Assembly: GCA_964632845.1 (NCBI GenBank)
Contig: CAZWDU010000030.1
Span: 1-12,268, forward strand
Source of the DNA: JAOZHU01 sp964632845
Lineage (GTDB): Archaea > Thermoproteota > Bathyarchaeia > Bathyarchaeales > Bathycorpusculaceae
DNA length: 12,268 nt
Reading direction: 5' to 3'
The first letter of the stretch is position 1. Each line of letters opens with the position of its first letter. Below the pieces are notes generated by a model that did no database searches, had not been told where the DNA came from, and was given only the letters and a program-made list of their open reading frames with translations. Positions 1 to 6,653 of the stretch are shown here, in pieces. The position numbers were made by a program, and so were the translations under genes.

Positions 1-52
1 CATGTCTTAGTCCTATCCCGATAGCAGTGGGGTCCGGCAGGATCAACCGGAG
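1..52 (-). rRNA. 16S ribosomal RNA, 5' end only (partial)
   Basis: Read on the minus strand, this begins TCCGGTTGATCCTGCCGGAC and continues through CTATCGGGATAGGACTAAGA to the window edge. This is the invariant archaeal small-subunit rRNA start: the CCGGTTGATCCTGCCGG block followed by the helix formed by CTATCGGGATAG. The remaining ~1.4 kb lies beyond position 1. The mature 5' end is placed at about 51-52 by comparison with archaeal 16S genes and could be off by a few bases. Proteins read across this stretch are spurious. Confidence 0.93.
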
Positions 53-311
53 TTACGCACAACGCGCACCCCGTGATCGTGCAGGATATTCAAATTTTTG
101 GTACTTCTCGCAAATCGTCTTTTCTGGATTTGGAGGGAGTTTTAACCACTTAACGTCAAAGCCCAATTCAGACTTAACAGCGTCAAGTCCACATGTATGT
201 CCCCGCAATTGGAGGCCAACTCCCGCATCCCTGTAGGGCATTACGCCTTTTCGGTTGGGGTTGAGCCGCCGCCAAATTGTTATTGCGGGGCTAGCTAATC
301 GTAGCTGAGTT
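53..311 (-). other. 16S rRNA precursor leader (5' ETS)
   Basis: This is the roughly 260 nt transcribed leader expected between the TATA box at 333-340 and the mature 16S end. It holds no convincing protein gene; short ORFs here lack a ribosome binding site and overlap the rRNA. Archaeal 16S leaders normally carry one half of a processing stem with a bulge-helix-bulge; the partner half lies 3' of 16S, outside the window, so I cannot place it. The one clear structure is the element at 201-290. Together with 312-575 (promoter, terminator and otherwise featureless DNA) this accounts for the only gene-free stretch over 300 nt. Confidence 0.7.
201..290 (-). other. Structured 90 nt element in the 16S leader, closed by a 9 bp dyad
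   Basis: CCCCGCAAT at 201-209 and ATTGCGGGG at 282-290 are exact inverted complements. Within the enclosed sequence, on the minus strand, GGCUCAACCCC can pair with GGGAGUUGGCC as GGC/GCC, CAAC/GUUG and CCC/GGG with single-base bulges. Small hairpins GGC-GUAAU-GCC and CCC-UACA-GGG lie inside. The whole is therefore likely a folded RNA domain within the rRNA precursor. It has the size of a tRNA but no recognisable T-loop or D-loop. A role in precursor folding or processing is an inference. Confidence 0.55.
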
Positions 312-332
312 TATTCAGATGCGATTTCAGCC

Positions 333-340
333 AATATAAA
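333..340 (-). promoter_or_regulatory. TATA box of the rRNA operon
   Basis: On the minus strand, TTTATATT occupies 340-333, preceded by ATAACG, which could hold the BRE. It is a near-consensus archaeal TATA box. With the usual ~25 nt spacing, transcription would start near 308-312, giving a leader of about 260 nt before 16S. It is the best TATA candidate in the 520 nt between the surface-protein stop and 16S. Confidence 0.6.
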
Positions 341-491
341 CGTTATGTTTAAGCAGGAATTAAATGTTGCGTGTGGAGCGCGTGAACTGTAAATTGGATG
401 CATTTAGTAGCGGGCAGTACCTTCCAGTGGCTTAAAGTAGCTTTATTGCATTTATCGGATAGGCTATGTGGTTTTTAGCGTGCTTTTGACG

Positions 492-526
492 AAAAAACAG
501 CCAATACACACCTGTTTCCTACAGGT
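492..526 (-). terminator. Hairpin plus U-tract terminator after the surface-protein gene
   Basis: On the minus strand, ACCTGT-AGGAA-ACAGGT forms a perfect 6 bp hairpin (526-510), followed after 12 nt by six T's (497-492). A second hairpin, GCTCC-TATTT-GGAGC, lies just upstream at 549-563, between the stop codon at 576 and this element. Archaeal termination depends mainly on the U-tract, so the T6 is the more important part. Its position, after the stop and before the rRNA TATA box, fits insulation of the rRNA promoter from read-through. Confidence 0.5.
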
Positions 527-575
527 TTCTGCATATAGTTTCTAATAGGCTCCAAATAGGAGCGGATAAAGTGGC

Positions 576-3086
576 TTAAGTCTGCTTTTTCCGGCGCCTC
601 AAAACCATAACAACCACAAGAACAATTACAACGGCAATCAATGCCAAAGAAGCCAGCAAGATAGTATCCGTTGAAGTAGACTGCGTTGAAGTTGAGGACC
701 AAGAATGTGCTGAAACTAATGCTTGCGCTAAAACGGCGGCTGAAGCACTCGAAACTGGCGTCAAAAGCGGATAATGGTCCACGTTGTTCAGGTTCGGAGT
801 GTTTGAATCAAAAAGCGGGCCAAGTGAATCAGGAATATATCCGTAGATCACCGCATACGGGGTGTCTCCAATTCCTGAGTTGTCGATTTCCGTGGAATTA
901 GGGTATCTAGTCAAGTAGTCGCTCCAGTAGTTTCCGACTGTGCCATTATCCCAAGAGTTTTTTTCATTTCCTTTGAATTCGTTAGTGTGAGTGTTGTTAA
1001 AATCGTTCATGTAGAATAAGTTGCCAGAAGCACCGCCAGGAGAGGAGATACCAAAACTGCATGCTGTAAAATTATTTGCAGCAATAATTGAACCTGTTTC
1101 TCCATTCATGAAGATGCCGTAGAAATCACTATACAACAAGTTCCCAGCGATAAGGTTGTTTGAACCATATTCAAGATTAATACCCGAACTGCTTATGTTA
1201 TTGTCAAAAATTACATTACCATCTGAATAGTTCAGCGTAATGCCAAAGGAAGAACTTGCCCCGAGATTGTTGCCACTTATCTTGTTGTTGGAGGATTGGG
1301 CAGTCACAAAAACACCATAATCATTCTGCGCTATGTTGTTTCCAGAAATGGTGGCGAATGTTGAAGCCGTTTCAAAAATGCCGTTGCCATTTTGCGTTAT
1401 GTTATTTTCTGAAATGTTAACATGTGTAGAGTTGTCAAGATAGATGCCATAATTGTAACTACATATTTTCAGGTTCCTTATTGTGATGTTGGTTCGATCT
1501 GTCAGGTTTATCCCAGTCTGGCTCTTTCGGATAAAGAGCTCTCCTGCAGTACCATTGCCCTGAAGTGAGTGACCTGCGCCATCAATCACTATGTTATCTC
1601 GCTCGACAACTATGGGACCATTCAAGTTTCCTGTGAACGTGTAGGCGTCTCCGTTACGTTGAATAGGCGCCGTCGAAGGGTCAACATCTCCGTCAGCGCG
1701 GATTGTGGTTGCTGGAAACGCGAAAACTGAAGGCGACGCTGTAGGAGTCGAGCGTGGACTCGTAGAAGACAGAAACGGCTCAGTCTTGACCAAAAAGTAC
1801 GCACCATTAAGGTAGGCGAAGCCGCCCATCTGCGCCCAGCCTATTATGGCGAGAGCTCCATCGCTTGTCTCAATAAGCGAGTTTCCGCCCCACGTGTTTA
1901 AGGAACTTGCCTCAACGCCGATGTCTTCGCGGCTGTATGTGGAGTATGTCTGGTTCCACAGTGGTTTTCCAGATGAATCTGTCGCAACCAGCCACATGAA
2001 TCCCCCGCTCTGCCCTGTGAAAGCAAAGCCTCCGTCACTCGTTTGTATAACGCAGTTAGCTACGTCGCCTTCACTTCCATTTGAACCCCTTGTGGAGCCC
2101 ATTCGGACGCCATCTGTCTCGAAGCCAAGTGGAACGCCGTTCAACTCGGTTAGCCATCCTGTTCCTCCATAGGTCTGAGTCCACAGTTGGTTACCTGTGG
2201 GGTCGGTTTTGATGAGCCAAGCGTCAGAGTCACCAGCTCCAAAAGAGTTGGTGTTACCCGCTAAGACGTATCCGCCGTCGCTGGTTTGAATCACTGAATT
2301 TGCTCTATCGTCATCTACACCGCCAAATCTCTTTGTCCATTCCACGTTGCCTTCTGGGCTAGTTTTGATGAAACAAAAATCTGCTTCGTTAATGTTGCTT
2401 GAGAAAATGTATCCTGCTATTGCATATCCGCCATCGCTGGTTTGAATCAGAGAAGCAGCTGAATAACTGACAGAGTAGTCATTGGTGAAATTGCAGTTTT
2501 TTGCCCATTGGACGTTTCCAGACGAATCTAGCTTGATAAGCATGATAAAGTTTGCGTCCCGACCGAAAAGGACTTGCCCCGTGTTAGAGTTGAGTGCTAA
2601 AGCATATCCGTCGTCGCTGGTTTGAATCATTGCAAGACTACCCCCAAACGGAATGTCTGCCCCGCCTGTGTAGGTTTGGTTCCATTGAGAGTTGCCTTCT
2701 GAATCCAGTTTATAGAGAGTGCCCACTTCGCCCTTAACGCCCGAAGCTGCGTATCCGCCGTCACTTGTAAGCACTAAGGTGGATGTGAAAATCGAACTTA
2801 GGTTTTTATTCCACTGCATGCTGCCAGAAGAATCTATTGTGATTAATGTTGCAGTAGGTTTTATGGATTTAGAGTAGCCACCGCCGCAGATTGCGTATCC
2901 GCCGTCGTCTGTTTGACGTAAAACATAGCCAGCTTCTCCAAAGCGATAAATTTTTTGCCATTCTGCAGCTGGAGGCACAGAAGAAGCTGAGACAGATGCT
3001 GAAGAGTAAAACAACAAAAACAAACTATTTATAAACAATAAGAAGGTAAAAGCGAAAAAGAGAAAACGCCGAGTTTTCTTCTTCAA
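576..3086 (-). CDS. Membrane-anchored surface protein: TSDGG propeller repeats plus NosD-like beta-helix
   Basis: This is a secreted, cell-surface-anchored protein of 836 aa; no enzymatic activity can be assigned. Residues 1-35 are a signal peptide (MKKKTRR, then a long hydrophobic run). Residues ~45-435 hold seven degenerate repeats built on QTSDGGYAIAG with W-x-x-TYGG-type partners (near residues 57, 106, 155, 215, 267, 348 and 406), as in delta-60/PQQ-like beta-propellers. A Thr/Ser/Pro linker (~440-460) leads to a NosD/pectate-lyase-like right-handed beta-helix (~460-775; motifs NIVIDGAGHSL, GIYLDNSTHVNISENNI). A Ser/Thr-rich spacer precedes one membrane helix (~808-829) and a cytoplasmic RRRKK tail, so the protein faces outward. 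The start is TTG, chosen because AGGAG lies 7 nt upstream and the signal peptide follows at once. It stops at TAA. Domain types are confident; the ligand is unknown, with polysaccharide binding or adhesion the usual guess. Confidence 0.85.
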   Translation of the reverse strand: MKKKTRRFLFFAFTFLLFINSLFLLFYSSASVSASSVPPAAEWQKIYRFGEAGYVLRQTDDGGYAICGGGYSKSIKPTATLITIDSSGSMQWNKNLSSIFTSTLVLTSDGGYAASGVKGEVGTLYKLDSEGNSQWNQTYTGGADIPFGGSLAMIQTSDDGYALALNSNTGQVLFGRDANFIMLIKLDSSGNVQWAKNCNFTNDYSVSYSAASLIQTSDGGYAIAGYIFSSNINEADFCFIKTSPEGNVEWTKRFGGVDDDRANSVIQTSDGGYVLAGNTNSFGAGDSDAWLIKTDPTGNQLWTQTYGGTGWLTELNGVPLGFETDGVRMGSTRGSNGSEGDVANCVIQTSDGGFAFTGQSGGFMWLVATDSSGKPLWNQTYSTYSREDIGVEASSLNTWGGNSLIETSDGALAIIGWAQMGGFAYLNGAYFLVKTEPFLSSTSPRSTPTASPSVFAFPATTIRADGDVDPSTAPIQRNGDAYTFTGNLNGPIVVERDNIVIDGAGHSLQGNGTAGELFIRKSQTGINLTDRTNITIRNLKICSYNYGIYLDNSTHVNISENNITQNGNGIFETASTFATISGNNIAQNDYGVFVTAQSSNNKISGNNLGASSSFGITLNYSDGNVIFDNNISSSGINLEYGSNNLIAGNLLYSDFYGIFMNGETGSIIAANNFTACSFGISSPGGASGNLFYMNDFNNTHTNEFKGNEKNSWDNGTVGNYWSDYLTRYPNSTEIDNSGIGDTPYAVIYGYIPDSLGPLFDSNTPNLNNVDHYPLLTPVSSASAAVLAQALVSAHSWSSTSTQSTSTDTILLASLALIAVVIVLVVVMVLRRRKKQT

Positions 3087-3093
3087 TTATGAT

Positions 3094-3098
3094 CTCCT
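3094..3098 (-). promoter_or_regulatory. Ribosome binding site that decides a TTG start
   Basis: AGGAG on the minus strand (3098-3094) stands 7 nt before the TTG at 3086-3084. The only nearby upstream ATG is in another frame. The Shine-Dalgarno match and the immediate signal peptide together support TTG initiation. Confidence 0.7.
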
Positions 3099-3267
3099 GT
3101 ATGTTATGGGTTATCATGAAAATGTAAGCTTTTGGGTTTGTTCTTCAGAGAAAAAACGGCTACCAAAAGCACCATGAAATCCTGCAAAAAGGAGACCACT
3201 TTAACTCACCTCTCTGCGGTTGCTGTTTGTCTTTTCTGCAGTGCCATTTTAAACGCTCCTCAGAATG

Positions 3268-3274
3268 CTTATAC
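3268..3274 (+). promoter_or_regulatory. Candidate TATA box for the DUF763 gene
   Basis: CTTATAC is centred about 23 nt upstream of the ATG at 3294. At that spacing the transcript would begin at or next to the start codon, making the mRNA leaderless. This agrees with the lack of a well-spaced Shine-Dalgarno site (the nearest GGAG is 14 nt away). The rest of the divergent intergenic region, 3087-3293, shows nothing else clear. Confidence 0.35.
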
Positions 3275-3293
3275 TGGAGATGCTTACGAGACG

Positions 3294-4421
3294 ATGTTCA
3301 GGACAGGCGTAGCTAGCTTGCCACTTCACGGCGGCAAAGCACCCGCGTGGCTAACTGTACGCATGCGAAAGCTCGCCAAGGAAATAACCGCCATCATAGT
3401 CAATGAATACGGCACTGACACTTTGCTAACGCGGTTATCTGACCCCTACTGGTTCCAAGCGTTAGGCTGCGTTTTAGGCTACGACTGGCACAGCTCAGGC
3501 GTCACCACCGTAGTCACAGGCATCCTCAAGCAAGCGCTTTCGCCAAGTGGGCATGGCGTGGCTGTGTGCGGCGGAAAAGGCAAAACCAGCAGAAAAGCGC
3601 CTGAGGAAATCGCTGATGTCGCTGAGCAGTTCGGTTTCTCTGACAAGGGTATAGAGGCGCTTGTGTACACCAGCCGCATGACCGCTAAAGTGGACAACAC
3701 CGCTGTTCAAGCAGGCTACCAGCTTTATCATCACGCTTTTCTCTTGACGGAAAAAAAGAAGTGGGCGGTAATCCAGCAGGGCATGAGCAGAGAAGACCGT
3801 ACTGCACGCCGCTACCACTGGCTCTCCGATAACGTCACAAGCTTAATTGTGGAACCGCACAACGCCGTAGTCGGTAACGCTAAACGTGCGAGAGCGTTGA
3901 ATATGACTGCGAAAACCAGTGAGGGCGCACGTAAAGCCTCAGTGGACATAGCTAAAGAACCGCCTAATCGCCTCATGCGTTTGTTCGAAGCGGCGAGACC
4001 GTTGCAGCAGAAATCATTGCGGGAGTGGCTTCCGCAAAGCAGCAGCCAGCAGCAGGGCATGGCGATTCTTCAGATGCCGCGGGACATAAATTGGAAGAGG
4101 CTCAAGCAGGTTTACGAGTTTCAACCCGAAAACTATGAGGAGCTCTTAAGCGTTAAAGGCGTTGGACCTGCTACCGTGAGGGGCTTAGCGCTCGTGGCGG
4201 AGCTGGTTTACGGTGAAAAACCAAGCTGGGAAGACCCCGTTAAGTATTCTTTCGCTTACGGCGGCAAAGACGGTGTGCCTTACCCAGTTAACCGTAGAGC
4301 CATGGACGAATCAATCCAACTGCTTAGGCAAACGGTGCAAGCTGCAAAAGTAGGCGACAAAGAAAAAGCTCAGTCGCTGCAGCGGCTCAGGCGATTTGTT
4401 CCTGAAAACGCAAACCTTTAA
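3294..4421 (+). CDS. DUF763 family protein with C-terminal helix-hairpin-helix
   Basis: A 375 aa protein of the uncharacterised DUF763 family, found in archaea and some bacteria. It shows the family's N-terminal block FRTGVASLPLHGGKAP (2-17), DPYWFQALGCVLGYDWHSSG (50-69), the YQLYHHAFLL and KKWAVIQQGM blocks (~142-164), YHWLS (174-178) and EPHNAVVG (187-194). Residues ~281-306, LLSVKGVGPATVRGLALVAE, form a helix-hairpin-helix like that of endonuclease III glycosylases, so nucleic acid binding is likely. The many conserved His, Asp and Trp residues suggest an enzyme, but none is proven. The frame is open back to TTG at 3132; I chose ATG 3294 because family members start just before the RTG..LPLHGG block and the size then fits. 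The extra 54 codons look like non-coding promoter DNA. The DUF998 gene follows after 41 nt. Confidence 0.85.
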   Translation: MFRTGVASLPLHGGKAPAWLTVRMRKLAKEITAIIVNEYGTDTLLTRLSDPYWFQALGCVLGYDWHSSGVTTVVTGILKQALSPSGHGVAVCGGKGKTSRKAPEEIADVAEQFGFSDKGIEALVYTSRMTAKVDNTAVQAGYQLYHHAFLLTEKKKWAVIQQGMSREDRTARRYHWLSDNVTSLIVEPHNAVVGNAKRARALNMTAKTSEGARKASVDIAKEPPNRLMRLFEAARPLQQKSLREWLPQSSSQQQGMAILQMPRDINWKRLKQVYEFQPENYEELLSVKGVGPATVRGLALVAELVYGEKPSWEDPVKYSFAYGGKDGVPYPVNRRAMDESIQLLRQTVQAAKVGDKEKAQSLQRLRRFVPENANL

Positions 4422-4462
4422 CCGCGAACCAAACATAAGCTCTCTGAGGGAAGCATATTAAC

Positions 4463-5077
4463 ATGGCAAAATCCAATAATGTGCTTTGGCTGAAGGCGGC
4501 GGGGGCATGCGGTTTCCTAGCGCCCCTCACAGCGTTTGCGCTCATCTTCTCTGCCATAGCCTCTTACGCTGAATTCAGCTGGGTGGACAATGCCCTAAGC
4601 GACTTAGGCGTCGTAACGGGCGCTACCGCATTACTGTTCAACTCGGCCTTGCTCATCAGCGGTGCGCTATGCTTTGTCTTTGCAACCGGCGTATTCGCGT
4701 TCCTGAAAGAAAGGGCAATGGGCAAAATCGGTGCCGTCATCTTCCTTTTAGCCAGCGTGGCGCTCTTTGCAATCGGCGTTTTCCCCGAAAACATTCACCC
4801 AACGCACTATATTGTTTCCGTGATGTTTTTCGTGCTTCTCCCCATAGCTATGGTAGTCATCACTGGAGCTTTTTGGCTTATGCATCAAGTGCGGCTGGCT
4901 GTGTTCACGTTGCTTGTAGCTGTTGCCGCCGCTACGCCGTGGGTGCTCTACTTTGCAATTTACTATGTCTCGGGCGTGGCTATACCTGAAGCCGTATCAG
5001 CGTTCGCAGGCTCAGTGTGGGCTGTAGTCGTGAGTGGCAAGATGCTCAGGCACGCGTCACGTTCAAAAAAGCCATAG
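4463..5077 (+). CDS. DUF998-type six-helix membrane protein
   Basis: A 204 aa integral membrane protein of unknown function. Six hydrophobic segments can be seen at about 12-34, 56-80, 87-106, 115-140, 145-167 and 174-192, with a short basic C-terminal tail. The first loop carries NALSDLG (43-49) and the third helix runs into GVFPENIHPTHY (105-116); both are typical of the DUF998 family, whose conserved Ser-Asp-Leu-Gly and Phe-Pro-Glu...His motifs lie at the membrane face. ATG 4463 follows GAGGG by 12 nt, a somewhat long spacing. It starts 41 nt after the DUF763 stop, on the same strand, and may be co-transcribed, although the shared role is not apparent. It ends in TAG and converges with the radical SAM gene across a 62 nt gap containing the small dyad TTCGAA-ACAC-TTCGAA (5121-5136). 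Confidence 0.75.
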   Translation: MAKSNNVLWLKAAGACGFLAPLTAFALIFSAIASYAEFSWVDNALSDLGVVTGATALLFNSALLISGALCFVFATGVFAFLKERAMGKIGAVIFLLASVALFAIGVFPENIHPTHYIVSVMFFVLLPIAMVVITGAFWLMHQVRLAVFTLLVAVAAATPWVLYFAIYYVSGVAIPEAVSAFAGSVWAVVVSGKMLRHASRSKKP

Positions 5078-5139
5078 TGCAAAGCCGATAGCTTGTGAAA
5101 AAAGCCTCTTCAGCTGTTGCTTCGAAACACTTCGAAAGG

Positions 5140-6132
5140 CTACTCCACGGTTTTATCCGCATATATTTGCGAACAGCAACACGACGAAAACGACAAAGCG
5201 TATCCATTCCTCTCCGCATAGGCTATTGCTTCTTCGCTGGGAAACGCTATCGCGTCAACGCCAGCTTTCAAACATAATACATCAGTTTCAGCGCGGTGCT
5301 TGCCTTTCGGACGCATGCATCCAAGCGCAAGGGGCGTTTCAGGAAACATTAATCGCGCGGTTGCGGCGACGCGAGCGATGTCAAGGGGTAACGGCGGCTT
5401 AACCAGAGCCATCGTTGTGCCGCGAATAGGCATGAAGGCGATTATCACTAAAGCGGAAGGCTGATAATGCGCAATCAGCTTTAACGCGCGGAGTTCGCCT
5501 TGCAGTTTGCCGTTGTGAAGCCCAACAATAACGTGCGGCACAAAACGTAAACGTGCCTCATGTAGTGCTTGCAGCGAGCGCGCGTAGTCCTCAACTGTCA
5601 CGTTCAGGTTGGAAATAGCAGCTATTGTTTTGTTGGAGCCGATAATGTCAATTAACGCAGCGTCTACTCCAGCTGTTTTGAGCGCTTCAGCCGTGGCAGC
5701 GTCCACTATGCCCGTGTGCACGATTACTGTTAAGCCTAATTCACGTTTAACTTTTTCAAGAACAGGAATAAACTGCTTAAGCGGCACGGAGCCGTCTGGT
5801 AAGCATCCGCCGCTTACAAGGCAGCCTGAAGCGCCATCCTGCTTCAACCGTGAGCTTAAAGCGAAAAGTACTTCAGGCGTTTCAGCGGGATGCATCGTTT
5901 CAAGGAGTTTTCCTCCGCAGTGCTTGCAGTTAAACGCGCAGCCTCTGCCTGTCACGGATATTGTTGGAAACTGGTTTGGCTTAGAACAGTAATGGCTTGT
6001 GCGGTAGTGCATAAAGCTTGGCGCATAAAAGCGGGCTTCCAACGGTTTCGAAGCCAGCGTGCCAGCGTTTAGTAAGTTGGAAAGGGTTCGTGTGGTTGTG
6101 TTCCAAACGGTTTCAGGGGAAAGCGGCACCAT
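5140..6132 (-). CDS. Biotin-synthase-like radical SAM protein
   Basis: A 330 aa soluble radical SAM enzyme. C65-x3-C69-x2-C72 (GRGCAFNCKHCGG) should bind the [4Fe-4S] cluster that cleaves S-adenosylmethionine; SGG (107-109) matches the SAM-contacting GGE-like position. The conserved blocks VHTGIVD (138-144), GVDAALIDIIGS (155-166), VPHVIVGLHNGKLQGE (198-213), AFMPIRGT (232-239) and LGCMRPKGKHRAETD (270-284) match the archaeal family described as uncharacterised biotin synthetase homologs (COG1856 type). The substrate is unknown. Archaeal two-part lipoyl synthases (LipS1/LipS2) come from the same biotin-synthase-like group, so sulfur insertion is a possibility, not a call. The C-terminus holds three consecutive cysteines (318-320), possible extra cluster or metal ligands. 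The gene follows the winged-helix gene by 25 nt, probably in one operon. The Shine-Dalgarno site is weak. Stop is TAG. Confidence 0.85.
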   Translation of the reverse strand: MVPLSPETVWNTTTRTLSNLLNAGTLASKPLEARFYAPSFMHYRTSHYCSKPNQFPTISVTGRGCAFNCKHCGGKLLETMHPAETPEVLFALSSRLKQDGASGCLVSGGCLPDGSVPLKQFIPVLEKVKRELGLTVIVHTGIVDAATAEALKTAGVDAALIDIIGSNKTIAAISNLNVTVEDYARSLQALHEARLRFVPHVIVGLHNGKLQGELRALKLIAHYQPSALVIIAFMPIRGTTMALVKPPLPLDIARVAATARLMFPETPLALGCMRPKGKHRAETDVLCLKAGVDAIAFPSEEAIAYAERNGYALSFSSCCCSQIYADKTVE

Positions 6133-6157
6133 GATTTCTTTTAGGCGTTACGGCTTG

Positions 6158-6511
6158 TTAATAGTTTTCGTTTCGCCGCGTTCGCTTTGGTGCAGCTTCA
6201 ACGTGTTCTGAGATTGTGGGAAGCTCTTGTAACGCATTGTCCAGTTGTTCCATTGTGGTTTGCAGTTGCTCCAAGCGCCTTGTAAGTGCAAGCGTTTTGG
6301 AAATGGCTGTACCCCTTTTCGTTAAGGCGTAGAATGTTTTGTTTTTGCGAACTTCTTTTTGTATGAGTCCGTTTTTAGTTAAGAACTCTAATCGTTGATT
6401 GAGTATTATGCAGTCCATGCTACATTCGTAGGCTATGCTGTCAATTGTAAGAGGTTTCTTAGCTAATGCCTGTAACACTTCTTCATAAAGTTCCAGTTTA
6501 GACCTATGCAT
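6158..6511 (-). CDS. Winged helix-turn-helix transcriptional regulator
   Basis: A 117 aa DNA-binding protein of the small archaeal winged-helix type (HTH_45-like). Residues ~1-72 form the wHTH: HRSKLELYEEVLQAL, then the recognition region ILNQRLEFLTKNGLI, then the wing NKTFYALTKRG. Residues ~73-100 (LALTRRLEQLQTTMEQLDNA) are a predicted coiled coil for dimerisation, followed by a basic tail (PKRTRRNENY). ATG 6511 has GGAG 9 nt upstream and a TATA box at 6545-6552. It is the first gene of a likely two-gene unit with the radical SAM enzyme, so it may control that unit and itself. No ligand-binding domain is present; the four cysteines or methionines of a redox sensor are not obvious (Cys only in YECSMDC). 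Confidence 0.8.
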   Translation of the reverse strand: MHRSKLELYEEVLQALAKKPLTIDSIAYECSMDCIILNQRLEFLTKNGLIQKEVRKNKTFYALTKRGTAISKTLALTRRLEQLQTTMEQLDNALQELPTISEHVEAAPKRTRRNENY

Positions 6512-6544
6512 ACTTGCACGCTCCGCTTGTTGGTTGTAGGTTTT

Positions 6545-6552
6545 TTAATAAA
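6545..6552 (-). promoter_or_regulatory. TATA box of the wHTH-radical SAM unit
   Basis: On the minus strand TTTATTAA occupies 6552-6545, followed by an A-run. Initiation ~25 nt downstream would fall near 6522-6526, giving a very short leader that holds the GGAG site before ATG 6511. Confidence 0.5.
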
Positions 6553-6653
6553 GCATTTGCGAATTCTGAATCCTTAATGTTAAATCGCAACGCTCAAAAA
6601 GCCGCAACCTAACCTACTCCTGTAAGCTTCCTGAATGTTTTGCAAAGTTTTTT

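Noticed and set aside
27..241. Overlapping short open frames on both strands across the rRNA start and leader
   Set aside because: They run across the 16S 5' end and its leader, lack ribosome sites and have no protein-like composition.
201..290. A tRNA gene on either strand within the 16S leader
   Set aside because: The 7-9 bp closing stem and 90 nt length are suggestive, but there is no T-loop GGTTCRA, no D-arm pattern and no convincing anticodon arm on either strand.
1846..2172. A 108-codon plus-strand frame inside the surface-protein gene
   Set aside because: It is the antisense of the TSDGG repeat region and its apparent regularity reflects the repeats of the real gene.
2000..2950. Regularly spaced similar DNA words (e.g. 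CCGTCGCTGGTTTGAAT) suggesting a CRISPR-like or repeat array
   Set aside because: They are the codons for the protein repeat IQTSDGG in a coding frame, with uneven spacing and divergent sequence.
3132..3293. N-terminal extension of the DUF763 protein starting at TTG 3132, with a signal-peptide-like stretch
   Set aside because: DUF763 proteins begin just before RTG..LPLHGG and are cytoplasmic. The extension has no ribosome site, carries the likely TATA box, and lies in a divergent promoter region.
5121..5136. TTCGAA-ACAC-TTCGAA hairpin between the convergent DUF998 and radical SAM genes as a bidirectional terminator
   Set aside because: The end of the radical SAM gene is only a few bases away and no U-run follows on either strand; a self-complementary hexamer repeated by chance is enough to explain it.
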